Shown here in pieces: positions 1 through 10,089 of a stretch of 64,000 bases of DNA. The notes beneath the pieces are model-generated. The model was not told where the DNA came from and made no database searches. It was given only the letters and a program-made list of their open reading frames with translations. The stretch is taken from positions 37,310,840 to 37,374,839 of the forward strand of contig CM072513.1 of NCBI GenBank assembly GCA_036898135.1, written 5' to 3'. The DNA comes from Oncomelania hupensis (lineage: Eukaryota > Mollusca > Gastropoda > Littorinimorpha > Pomatiopsidae). A program made the position numbers and the translations under genes. The first letter of the stretch is position 1. Each line of letters begins with the position of its first letter.

Positions 1-11
1 AAATTAAAACA

Positions 12-190
12 TCAAGAAATTGTGCAAAACTCATGCTCTGTGAGGGCAGCCTCGGGAAAGAAGCTGGGTCTAAACCGACTGGTTCTAGCGTTTAATGCTC
101 TGAAGCGTTTGCCTGACGGTAGGAGTTCTAATAGGTGGTTGGCTGGATGAAACGGATCGCCAATGATGTTGCTCGCCCTTCTAACCAAGG
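12..190 (-). pseudogene. non-LTR retrotransposon (LINE) ORF fragment, C-terminal end
   Basis: The minus strand reads about 59 residues to a stop codon. They include RRASNIIGDPFHPANHLLEL followed by LPSGKRFRALNARTSRFR, which is the short tail found after the reverse transcriptase domain of many animal LINEs. Nothing upstream in frame extends it, because a GAT/GGT-rich low-complexity stretch begins at about 190. It is therefore a truncated relic. The clade cannot be told from so little. It sits beyond the third SLC1 exon, probably in the next intron of that gene. Confidence 0.5.
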
Positions 191-310
191 ATAATAGTGG
201 TGGTGGTGGTGATAATATCCTTATTGTAATGATGTCGACAAATGCGATGGCGATGGTAATGATGATGATGGATGACTGATTCATTGATGATGAGGAGGAG
301 GAGAAGGATT

Positions 311-345
<35 letters not shown>

Positions 346-500
346 GGTGATGACGATGATGGCGGCGATGATTAATTGAGGAAAGTGATGTTAGTAAAAG
401 AGGTGGAGGTAGTTGTGGTAGTGGTGGTATTGTTATTGTTTATGGTGATGATTGCGGCGAAGGTGATGGTTGTTATGATGATAGTGCGGTGGCGATAACG
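191..500. repeat. GAT/GGT-rich low-complexity tract
   Basis: Degenerate GAT, GGT and GAG triplets run through this stretch, with an almost pure (GAT)n core near 306-352. Open frames here are by-products of the triplet repeat. Bases 500-640 hold nothing I recognise. Confidence 0.8.
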
Positions 501-641
501 TTGAGGATGAGAATAAGGAATACGAAAAGGAAGACAGCCATGTGTTAGCCAAGATTGCAATGATGAATTTGTTTGTGTAATGATACAGGCTTCATTATCA
601 TAAACGCAGCGAATACGCCTTACATTACAAGGGCCCCTTAC

Positions 642-764
642 CAGGCTTGATGATGACGCCCATCAGAAGACCGACGATGGCGCCGATGACGTTAGTGGTG
701 ACGATGTAGGCTAGACACACCGCACTGACACGGCCATTCTCTTTGGGCTGAAGACCTGATGACC
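642..764 (-). CDS. SLC1A-like: SLC1-family amino acid transporter, third recognised coding exon (TM3 region)
   Basis: On the minus strand this encodes SSGLQPKENGR, then a hydrophobic TM3-like segment (VCLAYIVTTNVIGAIVGLLMG) ending in VIIKPG. That order matches the SLC1 family (EAAT/ASCT), where TM2 is followed by a short loop, a G-R pair, TM3 and a closing PG. The donor is CCTG|gtaagg with exon edge at 642 (phase 1). I chose the acceptor ctacag| at 765-770 because it gives the same number of loop residues as known SLC1 proteins and fits the phase-1 donor of the exon at 2163-2237. Acceptors at 756-758 and 748-750 also keep frame and would shorten the loop. Later exons (TM4 onward, transport core) lie outside the window. 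Confidence 0.72.
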
Positions 765-1040
765 CTGTAGAGTTTTACACCCAAACTCCACTGTTAAAAC
801 AGCTTGAAAGGAGAACAACAGCTGTTTAAATGTCACCCGATAGACTCCAACTTTTAATAAAGTTTTGGGCAGAGCAGCTGTAGTGTACAGTTGAACATTT
901 TCTGCAAATTCTACTTTTTTGTGGTGCCTTGTGGCAGCAACGGCCCATACGCGGCCAGTGTGTGAATACATTTAGCCTACTCGCATGAAGATGAGTTTTT
1001 TCCCGCAAAGATTTCATCCAGGCATCTTCTCACGTTGCTG
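765..1040. other. SLC1 intron, unremarkable part
   Basis: This is the intron between the second and third recognised SLC1 exons. The only notable content is the palindromic element that starts at 1047. Confidence 0.5.
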
Positions 1041-1046
1041 GAAATC

Positions 1047-1843
1047 TATGACGGCCTACTAGCGCCAAAACCGAGAGTTACCATTATCACGAGATGATTT
1101 AAATTAACGCGTGTTCTGTGTAAGTTACAAAGATACCGGTAATCCACAGTATTAATTAATAATTGTCAGCATTTGCCACGCCTTCCTAGCGCCAAAACCT
1201 GATAATTACAAATATCAAGAGATAATTACAAATATCATATGAAAATTACAATTATCAAGAGATAATTACAATTATCATTGAAAAATTACAAATATCTTCG
1301 CGTGATCATGTTTAATTTTTAGTTTTGTCTCTAGCAGTCCGTCTGGAAATGGGCCAAAACCGAAAATTGTAAATTTCACTTGATAATTACAATTTTTACG
1401 TGTTAATGGAAATAATTTTGGTCGTTGATATTTGTAATTATCACATGATATTTATAATTATCAGGTTTTGGCGCTAGTAGGCCGTCATAATGTACATTAC
1501 ACAAAACACGTGTTAATTACTATTATCACTGATATCTGTAAATGCACGTTTTGGCGCTAGTAAGCCGCCTTAGTCAGAATTAAGCATGATTACGTAAAAA
1601 TTATAATTATGACGTGAAAATTGTAATTATTATGTGATAATTACAATTTTCGGTTTTGGCGCATTTCCAGGCGGATTGCTAGAGCCAAAACTGAAAACTA
1701 AACATGATAACGCGAAGATATTTATAACTTTTGAATAATAATTGCAATTATCCCTTAATAATAGTAATTATCCGATGATATTTGTAATTATCACATGATA
1801 ATTATTTGTAATTATTAGGTTTTGGCGCTAGTAGGCCGTCATA
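1047..1843. mobile_element. MITE-like element with terminal and internal inverted repeats
   Basis: The element starts TATGACGGCCTACTAGCG at 1047 and ends with the exact reverse complement at 1843. Both ends are flanked by GAAATC (1041-1046 and 1844-1849), which looks like a 6-bp target-site duplication. The AT-rich interior repeats gataattacaaatatc-type blocks in both orientations. Further copies of the terminal motif (gcgccaaaacc or its complement) lie near 1188, 1328, 1462, 1548, 1655 and 1680. There is no coding capacity. It lies inside an SLC1 intron. The superfamily is unknown; the target duplication length is inferred from a single copy. Confidence 0.75.
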
Positions 1844-2162
1844 GAAATCAGTCAAATGATCGTCAGCAAGCCCAGCTGATACGTCGACGAGATGAGAACA
1901 CGGCGAAATGGACATCTTTATCTATGGCGCATATACTCCACAAACGTAAAACTACTGCATGGCAGCCGAAAATGATAACTATTTCCTATCGTTAGTTTAC
2001 TCTCCCGAGGAGAGAGAAGGTTTGTGTCCAAGATGCCATTATTAAAACTTCATTTGCATTTCTTGAGGCGAGACAACTTCTTTCCTAAAAGGAGTTGCCT
2101 CCCTGTAACAAACATTGTCAATAGTAAAGATGCAATCAGAGAAAAAGCCAGGGTTAGCTGAC

Positions 2163-2237
2163 CAGATATGATGGTGCACACAACCAGAGGCAGGACAGCA
2201 GCTGTCAACATCCTCATAAACAGTTCTCCAAGCATCC
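2163..2237 (-). CDS. SLC1A-like: SLC1-family amino acid transporter, second recognised coding exon (TM2)
   Basis: This 75-nt exon encodes MLGELFMRMLTAAVLPLVVC followed by TIISG. It is a close match to the SLC1 TM2 signature, in which a GEL-MRML motif leads into a helix with LPL and ends in an I(S/T)G. The acceptor is ttgttgttacag| and the donor is ATATCTG|gtcagc, a weaker but valid GT site. Phases are 1 in and 1 out, so it joins both neighbouring exons without a frame change. The open frame continues past the donor to 2050, but the residues there no longer resemble SLC1. Confidence 0.78.
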
Positions 2238-2334
2238 CTGTAACAACAACCATACTCGGGATAATAATAATAATTATAGTCTACTCGGTATAATCTTAAT
2301 AATTATACTCGGTATAATCTTAATAATTCTCAAT

Positions 2335-2448
2335 AATTGTTCTTACATAGCGCTTTTCCAGCTCAAGGAGCCGCTCAAGGCGCTGTCCCAGAACAGGATC
2401 TAGCTCAAGTCGCCCAAGGGTGCCCCCTTGCTGCTTGTAGCCACAGGC
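2335..2448 (-). mobile_element. SINE-1 tail fragment
   Basis: The reverse complement contains cagcgccttgagcggctc and ctggaaaagcgctatgtaag. This is the conserved 3' part of the tRNA-derived SINE seen better preserved at 4650, 14640 and 21503. The head is missing. It abuts the inverted-repeat element that starts at 2449. Confidence 0.6.
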
Positions 2449-3060
2449 GCATTAACCAAGAACAATGGTCCCTCGGCAAAAATTGTGTGGATCCACGATA
2501 GCGAACGGGTAGCGCAGTAGTACGTATCATAGGGTGGTGACCGGTATCCACCCCCTGTATCGTGTCCCCTTTTCATGACTGGTTTTGTCTTTTTATCTCG
2601 ATTTTAGTTACGTGCTATTACTAGTTGTGATGCTGGGCTATGTGTAGTTGTGACTTCTGTCACACCACGCCCATATGTATGCGCAGTATGAGCGCTATAT
2701 TACCTCGCTGATTTTTAACTGATCTTAACGATTTAGTATTAGTAAGTTTGTACGGGGCATAAAGGTGAGAGATTAGTGTCCCTCAATGCCCTAAAATCTC
2801 AATAAGCAGTATCAGCGCGTTTAAATTTGTATGGTTTTAGTTTGATGGATGATTCTTTTTTTTTTTGAAAATACTTACCACTTTTTTATACTGGTCCTGA
2901 ATTTTATCATGTGATTATATTCATGTCCCATATATGCGCAAGTGTCCAGAGACTGTAATCTAATATACGATACGATACGTTTCATAAATATAGCGCAATC
3001 CCTCCGCTATCGGGGATCCACAAAATTCTTGCCGAGGGTCATTCTCCTTGGTTAATGCGC
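2449..3060. mobile_element. non-autonomous element with ~55-bp terminal inverted repeats
   Basis: The left end (gcgcattaaccaag..., through ctcggcaaaaattgtgtgga to about 2505) is matched in reverse complement by the right end (about 3005-3060), with scattered mismatches. Both ends carry a GGATCC-containing segment next to a gatagcg motif. I could not identify a target-site duplication or a coding region. The 612-bp size and structure suggest a MITE. It lies in the first recognised SLC1 intron. Confidence 0.6.
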
Positions 3061-3194
3061 ATGCTTTGCAGGACACAGCCTAGCGCCACTGATAAATGAC
3101 AAAGCCCACGATTTACACATGGTTTAGGATTTGGATTGAATTAAGACCACTGGATTGGAATGGATAGACAATCAAATTAAATTAGGTTGGATTG

Positions 3195-3492
3195 GTTACT
3201 ATGGTTTTTACCCTTATGATTATGTCCAATATAATGTAGTAATCCAGTATAATCCTCGTCTAATCCAAAAATCTAGTCAATTGAGTTCTATGGTCTATCA
3301 TATCCAGTCCAGTTCTACTGTTTGCGAACCCCACTGTCTAACAATGGTTAGACAGTGGGGTTGGCAAACAGTAGAACTGGACTGGATATGATAGACCATA
3401 AAACTCAATTGACTAGATTTTTGGGTTATACTGGATTACTACATTAGATTTGACATATCATAAGGGTACAAACCAAAAGATAGTCCATATAA
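3195..3492. repeat. near-perfect ~148-bp-arm hairpin
   Basis: Two arms (about 3195-3342 and 3347-3492) are reverse complements separated by only four bases (aatg). The innermost 60 bp or so is almost identical; outer parts diverge with small indels. It lies in the first recognised SLC1 intron, so an unspliced transcript could form a long double-stranded RNA. No target duplication was recognised. The flanks are made of degenerate GGATTG-type repeats. Confidence 0.8.
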
Positions 3493-3519
3493 TCAGACAG
3501 ACCATTGCACTAAACTGGA

Positions 3520-3765
3520 TTGAACTCGTAAGGAAAAAGCATTGGCTTGGATAGCCCATTGAATTGGATTGGATAAATGACTAAATCGGATTGGATAGAT
3601 CACTGAAATGAATTTGATAGGACTGGTTAAACCTTTGGATAAGACTGAACTGCAATGGATTGACTGGACAATGCTACTGAATAGATGATTTGTTTTGGAT
3701 TGGGCAGGCCAGTTAAATTGAATAGCAATGCGTACCTTTGTAACCAGGTTCCTACAGATAAGCAT
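3520..3765. repeat. degenerate GGATTGGAT low-complexity repeat
   Basis: Short words such as ggattggat, attgaatt and ggatagac recur irregularly across this stretch, and also upstream from about 3120. They may be decayed outer arms of the neighbouring hairpin element. Confidence 0.5.
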
Positions 3766-3776
3766 AGATCACTCAC

Positions 3777-3942
3777 CAACCCACATCACTGTTTCTCTGG
3801 ATGCATGGAGGTAGTACAGTGCAAAACCCACACCAAAGCCCACCACCACCCCGATTAAAGAGGTGACGAGGAGACAGCCATCCCATGCCAGAAAGCGACG
3901 ACAGCTGCCTTTGGACCTATCATCACCATCACCATCTTCATC

Positions 3943-4010
<68 letters not shown>

Positions 4011-4152
4011 AATCATCATTATCAACACCATTAGCATCATCATCATCATCAACGTCGCCGTGGTCGTCAACATCATCATTGTCGTCGTCGTAGTTAATCG
4101 TTTCGTCGTCATCGTTATCTTCATCAGCTGTCTTTGGACCTATTATCACCAT
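3777..4152 (-). CDS. SLC1A-like: SLC1-family amino acid transporter, first recognised coding exon (acidic leader and TM1)
   Basis: SLC1 proteins are trimeric sodium-coupled carriers of acidic or neutral amino acids in the plasma membrane. This exon ends with SCRRFLAWDGCLLVTSLIGV, a glycine-rich hydrophobic TM1, and HASRETVMWVG, then donor GTTG|gtgagt (exon edge 3777, phase 1). The placement of RR-F-L before TM1 and of R-E-T after it fits the family. The leader before TM1 is extremely acidic: a (GAT)n microsatellite encodes more than 20 consecutive Asp, preceded by more Asp-rich sequence. The start at 4152 (MVIIGPKTAD) is tentative. It lies in one copy of a 29-bp direct repeat whose other copy (3902-3930) is read in a different frame within the same exon. 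An upstream non-coding or coding exon cannot be excluded. Confidence 0.6.
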
Positions 4153-4480
4153 CCTCCTCCTCCTCCTCCTCCTCTTCCTCCTCCTCCTCCTCATCATCAT
4201 CATCATCATCATCGTCGTCGTCGTCATCGTCATTGTCGTCGTTATTCGTGGTCGTCGTCCTCGTTATCTGTATCAACATTCTCAACATCTTCTTCTTCTA
4301 CATCATCATCATCTTCTTCTTCTTCTTCTTCTTCTTCTCCTTCTTCTTCTTCTTCTTCTTCGTCTTCTTCTTCTTCTTCTTCTTCTTCTTCTTCTTCTTC
4401 TTCTTCTTCTTCTTCTTCTTCTTCTAACTCTTCTTCTAACTCTTCTTCTAAATCTTCTTCTTCTTCTTCTAAATCCTCAT
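3938..4480. repeat. ATC/TCC/TTC triplet microsatellites
   Basis: This is a chain of (ATC)n (about 3938-4010), mixed TCA/TCG triplets, (TCC)n (about 4150-4192) and (TTC)n (about 4305-4480). Read on the minus strand, the first part overlaps the SLC1 leader and encodes Asp. Plus-strand poly-Ser, poly-Phe and similar frames are by-products. Confidence 0.9.
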
Positions 4481-4496
4481 CTTAATTGTCGTCGTG

Positions 4497-4498
4497 CT

Positions 4499-4574
<76 letters not shown>

Positions 4575-4615
4575 CCACCATCATCATCATCATCATCATC
4601 ATCACCATCATCATG

Positions 4616-4646
<31 letters not shown>
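4497..4646. repeat. (ATC)n microsatellite
   Basis: A nearly pure (ATC)n tract with a few ACC/ATG interruptions runs straight into the head of the SINE at 4650. Confidence 0.95.
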
Positions 4647-4649
4647 GGC

Positions 4650-4842
4650 GGCAGGGATAGCTCAGTCGTCAGAGCGCTCGACTTGTGTACGTGCGTCTCG
4701 GGCGACGTGGGTTCGAATCCTGACTTCAGCAAACTATTTTGTGATTGCTGGATAGTAGTGGCCAGCGCTTTGAGAAGCTCTCTGAGCTTGTAAGTGCGCT
4801 ATATAAGAGTAATCTCTTTCTTTCTTTCTTTCTTTTATCATC
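4650..4842 (+). mobile_element. tRNA-derived SINE (SINE-1)
   Basis: The 5' part looks like a tRNA: box A-like TAGCTCAGTCGTCAGAGC and box B-like GGTTCGAATCC, the internal RNA polymerase III promoter elements. The body follows, then the conserved 3' segment ccagcgctttgagaagctct...gcgctatataagag and a (CTTT)n tail. The 3' segment recurs at 2335, 10670, 14880, 21930, 32988 and 44874, so this is a dispersed family. It is not a functional tRNA gene, because the unit continues past the tRNA part and has a retroposon-type tail. Confidence 0.8.
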
Positions 4843-5145
4843 AACATCATGCTTCAAGGTAATTTTGCCTGACTACAAATATAACTTACAAATTAATTGT
4901 TCCGCATTCGTTTATATTTTTGCACTATAATTGGATTTAGTGGTTTTTAAGAAGCTATTAACCTAGTTTTAATTCATTTTAAATAATGAACACACAAGTC
5001 TTTTTTTTTAATTCATGGTACATTAAAATAATTATGATGATTATTTAAAGGCATGTGCAGTAACACCCGATGTTTTAAAACCATAGTAATACTGTTTTAA
5101 TAATAATGAACAAAGCACCGTCTTTACTCTAAACGGTCCTGCTGG

Positions 5146-5146
<1 letters not shown>
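4843..5146. other. intergenic, nothing recognised
   Basis: This is AT-rich unique-looking sequence without a convincing reading frame or repeat. Confidence 0.4.
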
Positions 5147-5229
<83 letters not shown>

Positions 5230-5260
5230 TAACAATAACAATAACAATAATGCCACGATG
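5147..5260. repeat. (AAT)n microsatellite ending in (AAC/AAT) units
   Basis: About 110 bp of AAT triplets end with aacaat hexamers. Poly-Leu and poly-Ile frames across it are artefacts. Confidence 0.95.
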
Positions 5261-5307
5261 TATATAACGCGCATAACTCACGGCACATGACGATTCATAG
5301 CACCTTT

Positions 5308-5386
5308 CACACACACACGCACACACACACACGCACACACACTCACACACATCCACACGCGCGCGCACCACAACACACACACAAAT
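5308..5386. repeat. (CA)n microsatellite
   Basis: A CA dinucleotide tract with CG interruptions. Confidence 0.9.
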
Positions 5387-5698
5387 AGGCAATTATATGC
5401 ATATTACATTAAAGAAGAATAAAAAAAAATCAGCATACGCCACAATTGGCAAGTGAAGCTGGTAGGAAGATTAATTTGGCGTAAAGAAAGAAGTCGGTTT
5501 CTGCGCATATTACGGCAAAGTAGTCTGCGCTATGGCCTATATTAAGCCTATATTATATACTATATAAAACAAACCTGAGGGTTAATTTAAAAAAAAACTA
5601 ACCTGAGGGAAATATTTTCTTCCAGATCTACAGTCATTTTGTTATAACACAATGGAGCACAATAATCACGGACACCTTCTGACCAAGTTTTGTGCTTT

Positions 5699-5986
5699 TT
5701 ACCTTGAGACATATTCTTCCTGGTTAATCTCCCTTCTAAAGAAAGAAGAGTGTAAGTCTAGGTCTACATGTGTCATCGCAAAATAGGGATGATTAAACTG
5801 GGGAATGGCCTCTTCCACGTTGACATATGTAAACTGAGCCTTTAAACACTTTTCAACAGCGCTGGAGGCGTCGTTCATCGTTGACCATCCCACTGATAGG
5901 CTTTCAATGCCCATACAAATACACGTTACACCACTTTGCCTTCCATCAATGATGCTCTTAAACACACGAGGTTTGTATTCATGCAC
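5699..5986 (-). CDS. hypothetical ORF, weak candidate
   Basis: This is a 95-codon minus-strand frame whose composition looks protein-like rather than repeat-derived, for example IDGRQSGVTCICMGIESLS and FAMTHVDLDLHSSFF. I do not recognise any family. The overlapping plus-strand frame at 5936-6139 is also free of repeats. No clear flanking splice sites were found. It could be an exon, a decayed transposon ORF or chance. The stretch 5390-6245 holds nothing else I can name. Confidence 0.2.
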   Translation of the reverse strand: MHEYKPRVFKSIIDGRQSGVTCICMGIESLSVGWSTMNDASSAVEKCLKAQFTYVNVEEAIPQFNHPYFAMTHVDLDLHSSFFRREINQEEYVSR

Positions 5987-6249
5987 GGCTACCCCACAGA
6001 GTTAAAGAAGCTGATCAACGTGCGTCCCCACCATTCCTACCAACGCCCGATTGAGGATGCATGGAACGTCGCCCTAACTCCGCGCCTCCACTCTGATAAT
6101 GGTCCTGGGGGACATTTCTTGTTGAACAACGCTAAATAATACTGCACACAATAGTCATACCCTGAAAAACATAATTCTTTCTAATTAAGAAACAGTGAAG
6201 GTGAGATCTCTGTGAGAGTACATGTACATGGGTATGCGTATAAGGGTTT

Positions 6250-6290
6250 ATGTGTGTGTGTGTGTGTGTGTGTGGGTGTGTGTGTAGGTG
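6250..6290. repeat. (TG)n microsatellite
   Basis: A short TG dinucleotide tract with GGG interruptions. Confidence 0.85.
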
Positions 6291-6459
6291 TCACGTGGGG
6301 TTTATGGGCTCTGCACAATGGAATTATGGACCTTCACGTTTATTCGGTGGGAACTGCTAGTAAGTCACCCTATGAATTACTTTAATAAATTTATTTGTTT
6401 AGCTCGTTCTGTGTTAAGGTTGGGGTACAGAAATAGATAGAAAAATGGTAAAAGAATAC

Positions 6460-7837
6460 TGTCACACTAGCTTTCACACGGCTATGAATCATATGTAGTC
6501 CAGCCACTTGATAACAGTTAAAATCACACATTTATTTCTTCTACTCTATACAAGATTCTCTAAGTACTAATCTACTTTAAAACGTCTCTTTCAATGCAAA
6601 TAGTTCGATCGCTGATAGTCTAGGCAGCTGTTATATCTTCCTCGGGCACTTGCTATAATATTTCATGTAGATTTGGACTACTGTGGTCCGTTTTACAGTT
6701 TCTGAAGAGTTGGACGACTGTGGTCCTGTTATGATCAGTTTAAGTGCACCTTCGCCTTATGCACTTAACTCATGTGTGGGGTGTTCGAAGTCCTTCTGTG
6801 AGGTAGCTTCTGGTCCACCTGTGTCGTTGTGTAGTTGGGTTCCCTTGCCACGCTGTGGGGTCTGACAGGGTGTGTTTCAAGGTAGCTCTTTCCGACTTGT
6901 GCGGTAGAGTCTCCTCAACCAACTAGTCGTTTCTGTGGAGTGGGGTGCACAGGATAGCTCGGGATAGCTCGGGATAGCTCGGGATAGCTCGCCTGCTCGT
7001 CTGTAATATAAGAGACGAAATTCTGCACAACCCTGAATAATCGGTTTGTGCAGAGCGTCTCACTGAAAGCCAAGTAGCCCTCAGTGATAGCTCCACATCT
7101 CTATACATAAGCGACGAACATTCTGCTACTTCCGGGTTCCACTGGAATCTCACTCTAAATTCCTATACATACATAAATATAAATCGTGTCTAACTATACA
7201 CATACAGAATTAATAATAATATAAACATTCAGTGGTACAGCCACTGGTCTGCAAACATACATATAAGTTAAACAACAGTGGTTCCGTACGGGATACAACA
7301 TGGCGGCGCAACCGGTCGTGTTTCGCCTCGTGCTCGGCTCTTCCACGTGGTCCCGCAAATTCGGATTAACAATTCACATTTATGCATAGCAAATTCCACA
7401 AACATAATTTCAACAATAATACAAATATATCACGATGAAACAGAAGGGTGTTCATTTACCTGTTTGACAAGTTCAGGCCCGTGATGGCTTGAGAGAATTC
7501 TAAGATTCCTAAGTCCTGCTTCCTGGTCTATGAGTGTAGAGATTTCTCTAGCTGTGGAGATGTTGCCTCTACCTCGTCTCACACACGACTGATTCAAACT
7601 GTCTTAGGTTTTGACACAGTCAAACTGCTCTACCCACTGAGCCTGCTTCTGATTGGTTAAAACGGTCCGATTCAAAGCTCAAGTGCTGACTCACTGCGAT
7701 GTGGGTCGGGCTCGCGGTGTGTGGTCTGCTGTGTAATTTAATTGCTGCTGTGTAATAGTCTAACTTCTCTACTGTTACAAATACTACACATGGCTAAATA
7801 GTCAACAAGCAGAGTTAAAACTAGCCAGTTCGTGACA
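6460..7837. mobile_element. possible solo LTR or TIR element
   Basis: The segment opens TGTCACACTAGC and closes with an inverted counterpart ending GTGACA. TG...CA ends with a short inverted repeat are typical of LTRs, and the similarity extends as ATACTGTCAC/GTGACAGTAT. No coding region or second LTR was found, and the flanks do not show a clear target duplication. Inside, gggatagctc is tandemly repeated four times (about 6950-6990). Confidence is low, and a TIR element is an alternative. Confidence 0.3.

Positions 7838-7839
<2 letters not shown>

Positions 7840-7886
<47 letters not shown>
7840..7886. repeat. (GT)n microsatellite
   Basis: A pure GT tract directly after the GTGACAGTAT end of the preceding segment. 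Bases 7887-8280 contain only short partly repeated phrases of the type gtgcatgggagtgc. Confidence 0.95.
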
Positions 7887-7887
<1 letters not shown>

Positions 7888-8287
7888 CCACAAAAGCGCA
7901 GAAATGGGTAGCTGACCTTGTCTTTCTTAGTAACAAATGGGTTTATTTGCTTGGAACCCACTTTTTTCCAGGACCCCACTTTTTCTAAGTGCGCGGGAGT
8001 GCTCTTTTAGTGCATGGGAGTGCAGTTGTAGTGCATGAGAGTGTTTTAAGTACACAGGAGTGCTCTATCCGGGACGGAGAAAATACAGTCAATTTTCGGA
8101 GAAATGTTGAAGAAAAGTCGACCTATTTCGTCGCCTATAGGAGACGAACTAGGTGAACTTTTTAGACGGAAAGAGCCAATTTTGACTTAGATTCTTACAT
8201 TTCTAGAAGAAGTTTGCGTTCTTTCCGTCAAAAAATCACTTTCCGATTCCTACATTATTAAATAAATCCAGTTATGATGAATTGCAA

Positions 8288-8388
8288 GTATGGGTGTGTG
8301 GGTGTGTGTGTGTGGGGGGTGGGGGGGTGTATGTGTGTGAGAGAGAGAGGATGTGGGGGTGGGAGATAGAAGGTTTGCTTATGAGGCA

Positions 8389-8465
<77 letters not shown>

Positions 8466-8490
8466 TCTCTCCCTCTCCCTCTCCTTCTTT
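8288..8490. repeat. (GT)n/G-rich tract followed by (CT)n microsatellite
   Basis: A GT/G-rich part (8288-8370) is followed by a long (CT)n run (about 8392-8475). The 177-codon frame across it (8282-8815) comes from the repeat and is rejected as a gene. Confidence 0.95.
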
Positions 8491-9399
8491 CTCATATGCC
8501 GCACTTCACTTTCTTAGCAACTGCATTATCCTACTAAGCTTCTGGGATGAGATTCATAGCTGCAATGGAATTAAACCTCCTAAAAATGTTTATTTAATTT
8601 TAAGGGCTTCTGTGATCATGCTATCTATTGTAAAAGTTCGAAAACGAGACCTCATACTTCAAGTGATCCCAAAAAGCAAAGAGAATTTAGGCCTACCTGT
8701 TCCCGTCCTTCGGGAATGTATACACGGCCCATTCTGTCTTTTGACCGTTAGAGCAATCCGAGGCAGCACACTCCATTTCGCAGGAACGGTGGGAGCTACA
8801 CAAAAATTGAAATAGATTGCCTGTTTAGAATGTGAAAAGGCGCTGCCAGTACTCGGGCAAATGGCTTAATTCGACATGCGTACAAGTATTTTTCACTTTA
8901 TTATCTCAAATATGAGAAATTAAAACATGATTTGCTGATGGACTAAAACGAATCCATGTGCAATTCAATTTTAAACAATAATATACACAACATTCACTCC
9001 TTCACACGTAAGAATATAAATTACAAAAATACAAATTAAATGTTTTAAAACGAACTTTCACATTGATTACACCTTTAAGGTGCACACCCATCACGTATTA
9101 CAACAGCCTATATTACAGAGGTAAATCATCATCACGCCATAGATATATAATTATATATCACAAAACATCATCTTATTTACATCAATGTGACCACATAAAT
9201 TAGCCATTGCACAAACAAATTTGACAGTAGTGAGTTAAAACAAAACTTGTCATAACAAACACCATATCAACACATTAAACCAAACGTCAGAAATTATTCA
9301 ATAAAAAATCTGAAAAACGAACAGAGGGTGGGTCGGTTGACACTCAGAGAGCGGAATTTCTGTAAGCAATACAGTCGTGGTTGGCATTTGTTGTGGATT
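8491..9399. other. intergenic, nothing recognised
   Basis: No repeat family, RNA or reading frame here could be supported. Confidence 0.4.
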
Positions 9400-9532
9400 G
9401 AAGCCGTGTTCAGGGTTATATGACAAATGGATGTCAAGGTATTTATATTCATCCACACGTTCAACTTTTAAACTGATACTATACAGATCCGGTAGATAGT
9501 TGGTTTCCGTCTGAAATCTATGATCATCTTAA
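9400..9532 (-). pseudogene. LINE reverse transcriptase fragment
   Basis: On the minus strand, MIIDFRRKP is followed after a frameshift by LKVERVDEYKYLDIHLSYN. This pair is characteristic of the region just after the RT active site in many animal LINEs (an M-V-DFR-KP phrase, then V-EYKYLG). It is a small decayed piece next to an (AAT)n tract. Confidence 0.6.
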
Positions 9533-9545
9533 CGTTAAGATCCAG

Positions 9546-9682
<137 letters not shown>

Positions 9683-9921
9683 ATCCTTCGTATGAGAACA
9701 ATGCATTGTATCCATTTGTCAGTAGTGTATAATAAACACAAAATAGTTTTTTTTTGTGTGTGTCTCAGATATCTGTTCAAGGTTGCTTCAAATACATGTT
9801 TCTCAATAGATTTTTTTAAAAATATTTAAACGTTTATTTTACAAAGATAATACTTTTAAAGTGTATATCACCTATATTTTTGAAGCAAATTTCACTGTAG
9901 GTTCTTTTTTTGGTGCCTGTC

Positions 9922-9995
9922 AGTGAAAGTATTTCGTGGAAGTTCACGAACCTTGAGTTTTTCAGACCCCGAACCTAGATTCCCGATTTTTTTGT
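9922..9995 (+). repeat. partial copy of the TTCGTGGAGGTTC palindromic MITE
   Basis: The phrases ttcgtggaagttcacgaacc and cagaccccgaacctagattc resemble the left arm of the complete hairpin at 36560-36699. The right arm is missing, and an (ATT)n tract follows. Confidence 0.5.
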
Positions 9996-10001
9996 TAACA
10001 A

Positions 10002-10002
10002 A

Positions 10003-10089
<87 letters not shown>
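10002..10089. repeat. (ATT)n microsatellite
   Basis: A pure ATT tract that generates a poly-Leu frame. Confidence 0.95.

Noticed and set aside
2050..2162. Extension of the SLC1 TM2 exon
   Set aside because: The frame stays open past the donor at 2161, but the residues no longer match the family while the spliced exon does.
4660..4730. Functional tRNA gene
   Set aside because: Box A and box B are present, but the unit continues into a shared SINE body and tail, and the cloverleaf is poor.
4060..4755. Long poly-Ser, poly-Phe and poly-His frames
   Set aside because: They are translations of (TTC)n and (ATC)n microsatellites with no other coding signal.
6950..6990. CRISPR-like array
   Set aside because: Four adjacent copies of gggatagctc without spacers in eukaryotic DNA; a plain short tandem repeat.
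8282..8815. 177-codon open frame
   Set aside because: Half of it is a (CT)n tract read as Leu-Ser; the rest shows no family resemblance.
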